Position numbers and translations under genes: made by a program
Assembly: GCA_030248065.1 (NCBI GenBank)
Contig: JASAMV010000537.1
Coordinates: 1-64,000 of the forward strand
Reading direction: 5' to 3'
DNA length: 64,000 nucleotides
Source of the DNA: Rhynchonema sp. JSB1_4
Taxonomy: Eukaryota > Nematoda > Chromadorea > Monhysterida > Xyalidae
Notes under the pieces: model-generated
Databases searched by the model: none
The model's input: the letters and a program-made list of their open reading frames with translations, nothing else
What the model was told of the DNA's origin: nothing
Shown: positions 9,836 through 21,143 of the stretch, in pieces
Numbering within the stretch: position 1 is the first letter of the stretch
How the letters are laid out: each line of letters begins with the position of its first letter

Positions 9836-10621
9836 ACTGGGTAATTGTGACTCCCCGTTTTTTAGAAAACACCCAGTTTTGTCATGAACAGCATTATGTT
9901 TTACTCATATTACTTATCGACATTGCAACATTAATACAATTTACAATTGATTAATTTCTTAAATATTTTTTTCTCTAAAAAGACAATTTTTTCTTTTTAA
10001 AATTTATCATTTTTACTAAGTGAGTTTCACATGGCGATTGTGCTATTCGGCTGACGAGCGGGGGGCACAACGTCACGCCGATGGTCTCGAATACCCCGCG
10101 AAACCTAGGCGTAGACAGGACTCCAAATTAATTTTTTCAATAATTTGCTAAATACAACAGTCACACAATGCTCTCGCATCCCTTTCTCTCTGGTCTCTGG
10201 TTCCTTCGTCACTGCGCCTTAAACGACCTGACGTCGGCCACGTTGGGTCTTCTCCCACCCCGGCCCAATCGTTCATATTAGCTGCCCGGGCCGGCTTTTG
10301 AACCGCTGCTTCAAACCGGCCGCGTGTATTGTTGTTTGCCGGTTCTACTGCAATTTCCAACTTGTTGTCTTTCAGAAATAATAAATATCTACATATATCT
10401 CGCACCAGCAAACCCGTTCAACGTCAACGCCGCAACAATCATGACTTGATCACGAACTGTGGACTGTTTTTTGCAATCGTAGTTCCGCAGACAGAAATTA
10501 CTGAAAACACAGCGCATAACTCACCGTAAGCGGCGGTTATCATTGAAATATCGTTGAACAACACCGAAAACAACTCGTCACAAAGGCATTGGTTTAATCG
10601 GCCTCGCACTTTTTTGTCACA
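9836..10621. other. Penelope 3' flank and syntaxin 5' region
   Basis: First comes A/T-rich sequence with an inverted pair AACTGGGT / ACCCAGTT (about 9835-9880). A hammerhead-like core lies at 10051-10113 (see findings). From about 10180 the sequence becomes GC-balanced and should hold the syntaxin promoter and 5' untranslated region. A CCTGACGTCGG motif near 10230 resembles a CRE site. No TATA box was identified. Confidence 0.4.
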
Positions 10622-13600
10622 ATGAAGGACAAACTTGCGGCTCTGCGTCAGGTAACTTTATCCCCTGGCCGATTTCCTAAAAATATGCGTGGCACTTTTT
10701 GTCATCGCTTCTTTTTTGAAAGTGCAATTCACATCTCAGATGTAAACGCTTGACTTGAATTTGCACCTGGGATATCGTTTTACGTGAGAACTGCGAAATG
10801 TGAAAATTCCAGGTTAAGATTGCACCTACCTCTCAGTTTTTGGGCGCAAATCTGAAGCTTTATGCGAAAATGCAAAGCGTCTTGTTTCTGAGTTCTCGAA
10901 CCACGCTATTTTAGATTAGAGGCAGGTACAATCGGTCCAATCAATTTTGGGCCCATAACCTATGAATGGCATTTCAGGCACAGTCCGAAGATGCCGAGCC
11001 TGACGACATTGCCGACATGACCGCTGGCGGGTACATGGAGGAGTTCTTTGAACAGGTTGGTTGAATTGTGATACGTTGTTTTATTGAGTTATTGTGTGTG
11101 AGAACATCAGTGTATGTTATGTGGTGGTCAGTGCAGGGGCAAGCAAATGGTTGAAAGGATAATTAGATGGTTGCAAAGTCTGTTTTTTTGGGTTGCCATT
11201 TTTGCCTTCTACCATTTTATTTTCTTTTTGTCCATCATTTTTTTTCTTTTTTTCTGTCCAAAAACAAGACACCGGCTCAAACGAATTGCAATATCGTTAT
11301 GCATGACGCGGGCAACAACAATCAACCAGATTGAAATCACAGCACAACAACCAAGTCTACTTTATATTGTTGCCTGTGGGCGTGCTGCATGGAGAGCAGT
11401 ACAGCTGTGCACACATGCCGCGTGGCTGCCGCCTCTGAAGCTGCTGCTGAATGTTGATGCATGAAAAGGATAGATTGCGAAAAAATGCACTTGATTGTTG
11501 CTGTTTGAGAGTGAAGAGTGGATATGATTGGGTGGGACCAGACTATTCGCCACCACACCACGCCATTTCGGGGTCGTATACTGAACGTGAACAGTGAACA
11601 CATAATTGGAAACGGTGTCTGGTCTGCTGACACTATTGGACGGTGGTGTATGCGTGTTTCCAAGCAAACGGGATAAATAAAGCTATTTGTTTGTTTTCGG
11701 GCTGTCAAGTTGCTCAAACTCAGTTTCGTTAGTGCTGCAGCCTGCGCTTTTGTTTTAGAAAGTCGATGCCGTGTATGAAATCTGATGGAGTTGCTGCTAC
11801 GGAACCCAGCGACGAGGCAACTGGGCCGCAGATGTGTTTTTGTTTTGTTAAAATAGTAACAAACACCAGCCAGTCGGCACAGCAGGTTTTGCTTGTGTCT
11901 GTTGTGTCTTGCATTTACATTTCTGTGCATTTTGAATTCATGCGACGCGTGCATAGATATTTGTCGAGCTAAGAGTTCCACTTGGTTTCGTTTCTACTCG
12001 TGGTTATACAGTATACAGTTAGTCAGTCGTTGTCCGTCTTGCGTGTGGCGTTACATGGTATGTAATTCTTGTGTTTTTCACAGTTGAGCTGAACGACTGT
12101 TAGTTCGGTGCGTGACCGCATTAAGCCCTCGTTGAAACCGTCTTCGGCAGTTTAGCAGTGGTGTTCGTTGCGGTTGAGTTGAGAATGCGCGAGCGAGCCA
12201 CCGGATACGTGGATAACGGGACCGGCCGACGCGCGACCATTACGTTTGCTCGTGCACATACATGGCTGCTTGCTGGCAGGCACATCATAGCGCTAGCTAG
12301 CTGGCTGCCTGCTGATTCTGCGGCATCTTCCCGCCAAGCACGGCCCGTCAGTGACTACAGTGTTCTTCTATCTGATTACAAACATATACACATACAGTAC
12401 ATGTGGGGATGAGATGTACGGTGCACGCCCGACACCCGCTGCTCTCTCTATCCATCTATGTACATGTCAGTGGCGGATCCAGCTTTTGGCCAAGGGAGGG
12501 AAGGGACCAAATCCAAATGGTAGTTTTTATGTTGGGCTTGTTCCATTTTTGAAAAGTTGTTTTTATCTTGAGCTTGTTCTATTTTTGAAAAGTCACTTCT
12601 ATTTAGTGCTTGCTAAGAATTTCACGTTTCTTACACCTAATATCATACAAAATATGACAACTTGCGCGAGCGCGCTAAATTTTGGCAGTTCTTACGCGCG
12701 CGAAAGCCAAGTTTCGTGCATAATGAGTGTGTCTGACGCGCGAAGCGCGCGAAACAGTATCCCCCCCCATCAGTGGCCAAATGAATCAAAGGGGGCCCAC
12801 GTCGTCCGCCCTGGATCCGTCCTTGGTGTATACACATGTGCACCCGATATTATAAATGTCTGTGTGTGTAAGGTGTACTCTCATAGGCACAGTCACATAT
12901 TGCTCGCTTGCCGCGCAAGCTGGAATGTACGTACAGGTCCAGCAGCTTAGTTACTCTGATTATATAACATTGTGTGTTGCATTCTCACCGGGGACCGGCC
13001 ACAGCTGCTTTCGTCTTATATGCGGTCGTTGCCGCCGCCATAAGCAAGCAGCTTTATGTTCGGGTCGGCCCATTAAAATTCGAGCCGCAGCCCTGTTGTG
13101 CGTGTGCTCGGCCGAACACACTGGAATATGCGTGTCGTCACGAATATGATGCGAGTGCACCACATGCTTGATGATCGAGACGGGATGGTCGGGGTCGGGC
13201 TGAAATGAATTGTGATCTCAAAACACACACACACACGCGCGCGTTCTGGAAATAAATGCTTGTTTTTGATGATGGCTTGAATCGGTGTGTTGAACACAGG
13301 GTCACAACAAAAGAAAGCATGGTGTTTTGCCTCCTTAGCACGTGCGATACGCTGATAAACACGTTTTGCGTGTGATGGAAATGTTATTCGAAAAAGAACC
13401 CCTTTTACACGCCTGTAGTTCTGAATTGGAACGCACTTGCACTTACGGACACAGCAGATGAAAAACAACCTGTATACATGGTATCTTTACGTGTACCTTA
13501 TAATGTCCCACCCAGCAAGCCACCCTGTTGGATAATTTTTGCATCGTTCCATCAAATTCTTTTATTTTCTTTTCTGTGTTTCAGGTTGAGGAGATTCGCG

Positions 13601-16600
13601 GCAGCATCGATGTGATACAACAAAATGTGGAGGAAGTCAAGAAGAAACACTCGGCCATTCTCTCCAATCCCGTCAACGATCCGAGTAAGTCGCAGTGTGT
13701 AGGTGACAGACGGTAACAGGTTGCACGTGTACATAGTGACCATGCTGTAATTGGCATAATGTCCGTGCCCGCCTGTGTTTCTGCTGAATTGTGACAGTGA
13801 CGCGCGACTTCCTGACTGCCTCTCAGACAGCCATTATCGCATTAGCTTTCCAACTCAAAGTGTGGGTGGAGGGCCACAATATGCAGCCATTTGACTGCGC
13901 GCAAGGGTCTCATGGGCGTCTAATGGACAAACTCGAGTTATGCTCAGATTATAGCCGCAATGGCGACGCTCAAGCTTTATGTAATCCGCGTTGGTAGCAG
14001 GACGTTTATAAGTTCAGGGGATTTGCTGAGCGCATTTGTTTGTGTGTCAGTGTCACGTCGTACTTGGCTCATGAACCTGGGTGCAAGCTTATTTTGTGCC
14101 TGTGCAGAAAATGTGTGATTCACACTCGCAGTGAGCAATAAAAATGTTTGTTTGTGATGATCGTAAAAGTTATGTACAGTACAAATGGGCAGTAATGTTT
14201 GCCGCTGTTGGTTAATGGCAGACAGACAATACACGTAGGCCGGGAAAGGGGTTTTGGTGATTGCAAAGCAAATGAAAATTTGTGGCAAGTGCTCAGGATG
14301 AAATCGCGAATCGAGCATGGACTTGATAATCTGGGAGCTCTTGAAGTTGAAAAGTTCACAGGTCGAACATGAGGAGACCAATGCGAGTGGGCAGCGTATT
14401 ATTGTTGTCTGTGATGTTTCAGAAACTAAAGAAGAACTGGATGAGTTGATGGCGAACATCAAGAAAACTGCGAACAAAGTTCGTGGCAAACTGAAGAGTG
14501 AGTGCAGATTTTCTAGTTTCACCGCGGGCGTTTTGTGGCAGTTGTGTTACATTTTATTCCGTGGTGTCGTTAGGGGGGGGGTTACCCCCTGGTATGGGGT
14601 ATGGGAAATCGGCCGGGGGTATGGGGTATGGGAAATTTTTCACTTTTGGAACAAGCACCCCCAAGAAATGACTTTTTGACCCCGAGAAGTACCAAAATTG
14701 ACCATTTTTCATCCAAAAATGTCAAAAATCGCTTGCTACCGCAAGAAAACTCTGTTTTAAGCACTTTTTAGACCAATTTTTGGCGCATTTATAAGATTTT
14801 TGGGGTCATTTTTTCAAAACCCCCACCCTCGCGTATGGGAAATTTTTGAGTTTTTGGAGAAACCCCCCTGGCATGGGAAATTTTTGATTTTTGGGGGTAT
14901 GTATGGGAAATTTCCCGAAAATTGGGCTGGGTATGGGAAAATTTCGATTTCTCAACGACACAACTGATTTTATTCTATTCCTTTTTCTGCTGTTGCTGTA
15001 CGGTAATGTTTCAGTGATTGAGCAAACAATCGAACAAGAGGAATCAGCCGGGTCGTCGTCAGCCGATCTTAGGATAAGAAAAACGCAACATTCGACGTTA
15101 TCGCGCAAATTCGTCGAAGTCATGACCGACTACAATAAGACGCAGACCGATTATCGCGAACGATGCAAGGGCAGAATACAGAGACAGATGAATATTGGTT
15201 GGTGTGGTCGTCGCAGCTGCATATTTGTCTTTTTGTATTGATTAAAAGCAGTGATGTAATGTATAGTTGGGGTCCAGTCGGGGGTTTTACGCCCAGCTTG
15301 ATAGCTGTCTCGAGCATCTGAATCTTTATTTCCCAAGCGATCTGCCAGCTGGCTCGAGCTACCCAAAACAACGTGTTTTTCAGGGGTGTTTGTGTCAAAA
15401 TTTTTGGCCATATCCCAAAGTTCGAAATTTGCCAGGTGGCAGCTCGAGGTGGTCTGACCTCCCCTGGCCAGCTGCATAGCTCGATCTACCTGACCTATAA
15501 ACTACATCACTTATTGAAAGACAACAAATTGCAGCCGGTGAGGAGATTGCTGACGACCGACTGGAAGAGATGCTCGAAAGTGGCAGTCCGGCCGTGTTCA
15601 CTCAGGGCGTAAGTGTCGTATTTAGATCGATTTGGAGCTCGCTGTTTGGATCTTTAACTCTCGAATAACACTTTCCGCAGACCTAAACGCGTCAGGAATG
15701 CATGCATTGAACTGCATCAACTGTAAAACGACCGGTTTGAGTCATAGTGTGCCGTGCAGATGATTGCAATTCACGTTTAGATTCTTGGAATCGCCAAATT
15801 CGTGTTGTGTCGTTGTCGTGTTATCAAGTTGCTAGTGTAGTATTTTCTCAAAGTCCAGATATCCGTTTGTTAGAGTTTTTTATTTACTATGTGTTAACAT
15901 ACATAGAACAAACACTGCAGTGCTTACTTACGCTAGATACATAGGTGGTTAACTGGCATATCACAACAATAGAGTTTTGGGTAGGAAACCAAAGCTTAGA
16001 GCGACATTCTGTTGTTCAGCCAAATGTAATTAAAATTGATGTCGCAGTGTTCACGCAGCAGAACTGTCTTGACGTGTGAATTGAATATATGAATGTTTCT
16101 GTTGGCAGATCATCACCGACACGCAACAGGCCAAACAGACGTTGGCCGACATCGAAGCGCGACACAACGACATCATGAAGCTCGAGGCGAGCATCAGAGA
16201 GTTGCACGACATGTTTATGGACATGGCCATGCTTGTCGAAAGTCAGGTATGACGGTAGCCACAAGCAGCCATTTGACGGCATGGGCATGCATATCGTACT
16301 CCCGAAAATACAAGATGGCTGACTCTGCTTTGTCACTTGGTCATTGTCTAAAGAAGATCATTTCCACCGTTTGTCGATGCGCTCCTGATCCGGTTTTAGA
16401 TCGTTGAGGGTCTATTTTGGGGAATACGGTAAGCAATTGGTGCATTTATGCTCTCAAACATACAAACAGTCTGTTTACTTGCAGTTGACGTCGCTTCGTC
16501 CCCGCTCCAATCATTTTTATGTCCCTCCTAAATTATTCAGTTGTACTTTTATGCATTTTGCATATCGATTTTTTCGGAGCTCTGGGTGTTTTCGAATCAC

Positions 16601-19600
16601 AACAACAGCTGTTATTTTGACAAATTTTCCTCATCTCTCTCTCTTTCTCTCGTCTGTTATCATGATTTTGCATCCGAGTCCCCTCCATCCTCCTTTACAC
16701 ATCAGGGTGAGATGGTTGACCGAATCGAGTACAACGTCGAGCACGCGCGCGATTACGTCGATCGGGCCGTGGCCGACACGAAGAAGGCCGTTCAGTACCA
16801 ATCGGCCGCCAGACGGGTGAGTGCGGCCGGTGAAGAGCATTTGCTAACGTTTGGCCCTGTCCATTCAGGGTGAACTGGTCGATCGTATAGAGCACAACGT
16901 AGAATCGACCAAAGAGTTCGTTGAGTCGGCCGTGTGCGACACGAAAAAGGCGCTCGCACTGCAACGCTCAGCACGCAAAGTCGGTGCACTAGGGACAGAC
17001 AGTGAGACACACAAATGCATTGCTTGCGAGATGGGTGTCGTGGGATGGGTTACTGTACTACTCATGGATTTGGGATGGGGTCTGTGCGCCATATCAACTC
17101 CGTTCGCATCCGCCGATCCAGGTGGGGTTCCCATTTGTTTTGGTCGGAACTGTACAATATGACACCAATTCTGACCTGTGCTGGTCAAAATTGTTGTATC
17201 GGCTATCTACTATATTGTAAAACTACGGTTCAAATAAAAATTAACAACTGCCCGCCTCTGCGTCAACGGATGCGAAGAGTTTATGTGGCCGTTTTATTAT
17301 GAAACAGAGACGACAGCACTTCTTTGCACGCTCACTCTATCGGTGTGGTGATGTCATTGGTGGTTGTGGTCGGTGACTGTGGTTCAATTTTTTTATTTTT
17401 TTCCAGAAAAAGGTGATCATTGCCGTGATCCTGATCGTGGTTTTGATCGTCATCGCGCTCATTATCTACTTCAGCGTCAAAAACTGAGCCGTTATCCGTC
17501 CATTTGTGCTCATTTTGATTGATCTGCACTCTTCTTTTCGAAACGTGCAAGACACATTTTCGAAATTTATGTGTGATGTGCAATACAAGTGCTTTCGGTG
17601 TTTGTGGATAGACTGATCTTTGTTCGAGTATTTTCCATTCGCATGCCAATTTGTTGGTTTGGTTCGTTAGTATCGTCGTCTCTGTGATGTGGTGGGATGT
17701 ATGTATCCAACACTGCCTTACGTTAGCAGAAAACACTATCTGGTGTGCTAGATACTTTAAGTTTGCCCCTACTTCTACTTTTACTGAAATCACCTTTGTT
17801 ATGATTTGTCTTTCGGAACACTCCATTTCAATTATAATTTTACATTCGATGTCGCAAACTACCCATTTGTAATGTGCAATACTTTGCAATCGTCCATTAT
17901 TTTATTTACGGGACTTTGTTTATTTTTGCATGTTGGCTATGCTCTGTACATACTCTTTTTGGTTTCAATGAACCTTGCAAGAATACTGTTTATTATTATT
18001 GTTGTAGTTGTTGTTGTATGTTGCCTTGATTTTGCAGAAGAAGCTCATCATCCTGGCTATAGTGATCGCGGTATCCTGCATCGTCGCCATCTGGTTGTAT
18101 GGCACGTTCACGTAGACATCGTACTTGACATTGAATGCTTGCTGGAAGGCGGGGACGCGCGAGTCTAGACCTTGCTTACCAGGGATTGACACGTTCCTCG
18201 TTTCTGCGACCCCCAATGACCAGAAGGTTCGTGCCTTGCCCGCCTTCTCGCGGCATGTTGATGTTGTGTTGTGATTTCGGGTGTTATTATTTATTACTTG
18301 TTACTCATCATCTAGTGTGCTTTTGTTGTATGGTGTCGTATCGTGATCGATCTATGTATATCTGTGGTTGCGGATTTGTTCTGCACAACGCAATTATTCT
18401 CTCTGTTTCATCATACACATGCCACTCAAATAGAATATTTATCTAATTGTGTAGTCATGTGCAGGTACTTGATCTATTGTTGCTAAAATCTACGTTTGCT
18501 GTGAAATTAGGGTGGTCGCACTTTTTTCAGCAGGAGGAGGGAAAACCGAAAAATACACAACCTTTTTTGTGACCCCCTTAGTTTTGCCCATATGAGCGTT
18601 CACGCAAAATTGGTGGTTGGGCGGGTATATCATGTGACAACGACAAACCACACTAGTTTTTGTGTTGTATTGCAGTTTGCGGAACAAGCGCCTTTACCGT
18701 GTGCATACGTATTGTCTGTTTGATCGTCAACTCCGTCTCAGAGTATATACATATCTTGCGATTGATCAGCGCATAAAGATATACTATCACGATGCTTCGG
18801 GGTTACTGTATCGCACAGCTGGCATGCTGTTTTGTCACTGTTTTGACTAGAAACTGCCAGTGCATTGTGGTCACAGAGGTGAAAGTCTTGGAACGCTTCT
18901 GCTGAGCCTTCATTCTGCAGTGCGGGCACATGTTGATGTGGACGTGGTTTTGGTGTGAGTCCATCAACAATCGAAAAAAAGTTTTCGGTTATTTTAACTG
19001 AGCACACGCAATTATTGGGTTTCACGAAATTGACGATTTGACAGGGTTAGCTCGCACTCTGCAAATTAAAAATGCCACAAACAGTACTGAGGAGTTGGCT
19101 TGGAGTCAAGAATCAACGACAATGAGGAACCCTACTGGTCCTGCTTGGACGCATGCATTGCATGCGGTCCCGTGCGTGTTTTTCGCCTGTTAGCTCTACT
19201 TTGCGTTTATGTAGTCGGCTTAGACGCGTCAGTTTGTAACCCATGGCTTCATCCACACACCGATAAACCGCAGGATCCAGAAACGTGTAAAAATGGCATC
19301 ACACACCCGAAAAAAATGTTTTCTGAGAAAATGAACCACAACTCCAGTTCCAGCAGTGCTGTTTCAGTCAGAGCCATGGGAATAAGAAAATTTTTGGCGA
19401 TTGTCTGTTGATTGATACCAGCTAGCTCACGTCAACGTGTCTCATTGCAGAGCTCAGGCAAAGTGTTCCAAGATTTTGGGTCACCTCGGCTATATTATCG
19501 AACTGCGGTCGGTACAGTACCGGGTGCAATTCTAGGCTGAAAGCAGCGTGCGAAACCAACTCGCTAGTATATGCTATACGTATATACAGTACCTTCGAGG

Positions 19601-21143
19601 TGACATGCACACGCGAAGTTTTGCGCATGCGCTGCTGCCTATGTTTTCTGCTAGGAAGTTGCGTGCTTTCAGCCTAAATTTGCACCCGGTACTGTACTCT
19701 TACCACTACTGCCCGACCATCAAAAGTTCGATAGCTGTAGGCGCATACTAAGCTATCACCTGGCTTCTGCATTTCAGCTGTCCGTGCTTCTCACACACTA
19801 TACTGACAACTGATGTCAAAATCACTGATCTAAATTTCTTTTCGTGCTTCATTTTCAGAAAAAGCTGATGATCCTGTCGTGCGTGTCCGTGCTGGGCCTC
19901 GTGCTATTCATATTTTTCGGTGCAAAATTCGGACTGTTCGGCGGTGACTGACCGACGACTACATTATAATGTTTCATTGCCTCTGCTACAACACTCCCTA
20001 TCATGTGGTTTCGTGCACATGCCTTACTGATTTCCGGTTACGATGGCAGGTTCATTGTACCTAACATAACGTAGGGTGGAATTTTCGAAACGGTGTAAAG
20101 GTCAGTTGGGCGTAAAGGTCGGTGTAAAGTTCGGTCGAAAGCTCGGTCGGCGTAGCTCGGTGTAAACGTGAAACATTGCCTGTTATTAACGTGGAATGTT
20201 TCAAGTTTACACCGAGGTCTATCACACTGAGCTGTCGACCGAGCTTTCCACCGACCTTTACACCCAACTGACCTTTACACCGTTTCGAAAATATCACCCG
20301 TAAACGAAACACAATGCACTTCTTTATGGCTGTATCACTCTAAATGTCCATGTCATCGAGCTGCTGCAACGGAGCACGACAATCTTCTCGGCAGGTAAAA
20401 TGACGTTTCTTTCATTCCTCTGCATGCAAAGCGGCAGCGGGCGTTGGTTTCGTGCGGTTGCCTTTTGGCTGACGGGTCCAGCAACACGCTTTAGACTCAA
20501 TCTCGGGCTAGGCTATGGCTTGAGGTCGCTTCAGCGTATGCCGAAGCCCAATGAAAATGGAAGTTTGTCCGAGAAATCATCAAACAAGTTCTCAATGCGC
20601 CTTGTGCGAGGGCTCTCCATCAAGTCACACTTAGTACCCTGTCACTTTTGTTTTTAAGTCATAGCTAAAATTTTGGTGGTTTGATTTTGCTCATTCATGG
20701 CACAATCGAATCTTTCAGCGATTCTGCGTGTGATGAATGCAAGAATAGATGATCACACGCTGTTTGCCTGAGCCCACTTAACTCAAGGATGCACCCTATG
20801 CATTTCTTGGTTGTAGAAAAAGGGATGCAATCAAAAGTCTGAAAGTGGTCTTCATACATCTGGCAAACAACGCAGTAGGCGGTTATTTGCGTTTACCATT
20901 GCCAGAATCCGCGCCAAAGATTTGATTGTGCTATAAATGAATAAATCCCACCACTGTTCCATACGAGATGAAAAAGCAAAAAAGTTACAGGGAAGGTACT
21001 TTTGACACACATTGTAAATACACAATCAATATAAATGACATCAATTTCAGAAGAAGTTGATGATTCTGGCATGCATATCGGTGATCTGCCTGATCGGTTT
21101 CATGATTCTCGCCAATATATTGAAGTTACCGCCGTTCGGCTAA
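10622..21143 (+). CDS. STX1: syntaxin 1 (plasma-membrane t-SNARE) with alternative SNARE and anchor exons
   Basis: This gene encodes a Qa-SNARE that pairs with SNAP-25 and synaptobrevin to fuse synaptic vesicles with the plasma membrane. Constant exons: 10622-10651 ([10 protein letters not shown]), 10978-11055, 13585-13684, 14423-14497, 15015-15197, 15535-15608 and 16109-16246. They encode the N-peptide region, the Habc bundle ([50 protein letters not shown]), the linker and the first half of the SNARE helix up to the zero-layer glutamine (AMLVESQ). Then come two alternative 111-base exons (16706-16816 and 16869-16979) and four alternative terminal exons (17407, 18038, 19859, 21051). Every junction keeps frame. 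Full products are about 288-293 residues, the usual length (syntaxin 1A is 288). The start is chosen by similarity to syntaxin N-termini. Introns host several MITEs. Assignment to syntaxin 1 is very strong; which exon combinations are used is inferred. Confidence 0.95.
12468..12825. mobile_element. possible hAT-like MITE in syntaxin intron 2
   Basis: Starts CAGTGGCGGATCCAGC and ends with the imperfect inverse CTGGATCCGTCCTTG. The interior has short repeats (TTCTATTTTTGAAAAGT) and low-complexity CGCGCGAA palindromes. No coding capacity. The target duplication is not clear. Confidence 0.55.
14560..14966. mobile_element. hAT-like MITE, GTGGTGTCGTT family, in syntaxin intron 4
   Basis: Left end CGTGGTGTCGTTAGGGG, right end CTCAACGACACAACTG. 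It is flanked by a perfect direct repeat ATTTTATTC (14551-14559 and 14967-14975). The interior repeats GGTATGGGAAAT. The same family is at 44616-45037 in an ATP synthase intron. Confidence 0.85.
16706..16816 (+). CDS. STX1: syntaxin alternative SNARE exon 8a (canonical type)
   Basis: 37 codons beginning [20 protein letters not shown] and ending YQSAARR. It supplies SNARE layers after the zero layer plus the basic juxtamembrane linker. It is close to the canonical syntaxin 1 sequence, including DTKKAV, the site type cut by botulinum neurotoxin C in vertebrate syntaxin. Acceptor ATCAG and donor GTGAGT are strong. Both ends are in phase 0, so it can be swapped for the next exon without frame change. 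Confidence 0.93.
16817..16868 (+). promoter_or_regulatory. 52-base intron between the two SNARE exons
   Basis: GTGAGT donor, CATTCAG acceptor and a TGCTAAC branch-site match at 16843-16849. At 52 bases it is far shorter than the other introns of the gene (hundreds of bases or more). Such shortness can enforce mutually exclusive splicing by steric hindrance, although nematodes do splice introns this small. If both exons were kept the frame would stay open. Confidence 0.6.
16869..16979 (+). CDS. STX1: syntaxin alternative SNARE exon 8b (divergent type)
   Basis: Exactly the same length and phase as exon 8a: [20 protein letters not shown] at the start, LALQRSARK at the end. Heptad core positions are conserved or conservative (M to L, I, V, V, A), while surface positions and the juxtamembrane linker differ ([10 protein letters not shown] becomes [10 protein letters not shown]). 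This is what a functional duplicate under selection would show, not a decayed copy. Donor GTCGGT is weaker than that of 8a. Confidence 0.9.
17407..17487 (+). CDS. STX1: syntaxin terminal exon 9a (membrane anchor)
   Basis: After TTTTTTCCAG it encodes [12 protein letters not shown] then more aliphatic residues, ending IIYFSVKN and a TGA stop. A Lys-Lys pair precedes a transmembrane helix of about 20 residues with a 4-6-residue extracellular tail. Phase 0 matches both SNARE exons. Confidence 0.9.
   Translation, partial: KKVIIAVILIVVLIVIALIIYFSVKN
18038..18115 (+). CDS. STX1: syntaxin terminal exon 9b (membrane anchor)
   Basis: After GATTTTGCAG it encodes [19 protein letters not shown], then LYGTFT and a TAG stop. 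It is a single transmembrane helix with a cysteine in the middle (a possible palmitoylation site) and an almost absent tail. Phase 0. Confidence 0.88.
   Translation, partial: KKLIILAIVIAVSCIVAIWLYGTFT
19859..19951 (+). CDS. STX1: syntaxin terminal exon 9c (membrane anchor with tail)
   Basis: After CATTTTCAG it encodes [20 protein letters not shown] followed by [10 protein letters not shown] and a TGA stop. The tail is longer (about 10 residues) and Gly/Phe-rich. It is most similar to exon 9d over the first ten residues (KKLMIL(S/A)C(V/I)S), indicating tandem duplication. Confidence 0.9.
   Translation, partial: KKLMILSCVSVLGLVLFIFFGAKFGLFGGD
20074..20299. mobile_element. 226-bp fold-back MITE, copy B, between syntaxin exons 9c and 9d
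   Basis: I read it as identical over all 226 bases to copy A at 3587-3812. Flanked by GTA on both sides, a 3-bp target duplication. Its hairpin arms would lie in the pre-mRNA between two alternative terminal exons. Confidence 0.9.
21051..21143 (+). CDS. STX1: syntaxin terminal exon 9d (membrane anchor with tail)
   Basis: After TCAATTTCAG it encodes [20 protein letters not shown] followed by [10 protein letters not shown] and a TAA stop. It has the same length as exon 9c (31 codons with stop). Phase 0. It lies 1.1 kb downstream of 9c, separated by an insertion of the 226-bp fold-back MITE. Confidence 0.9.
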   Translation, partial: KKLMILACISVICLIGFMILANILKLPPFG

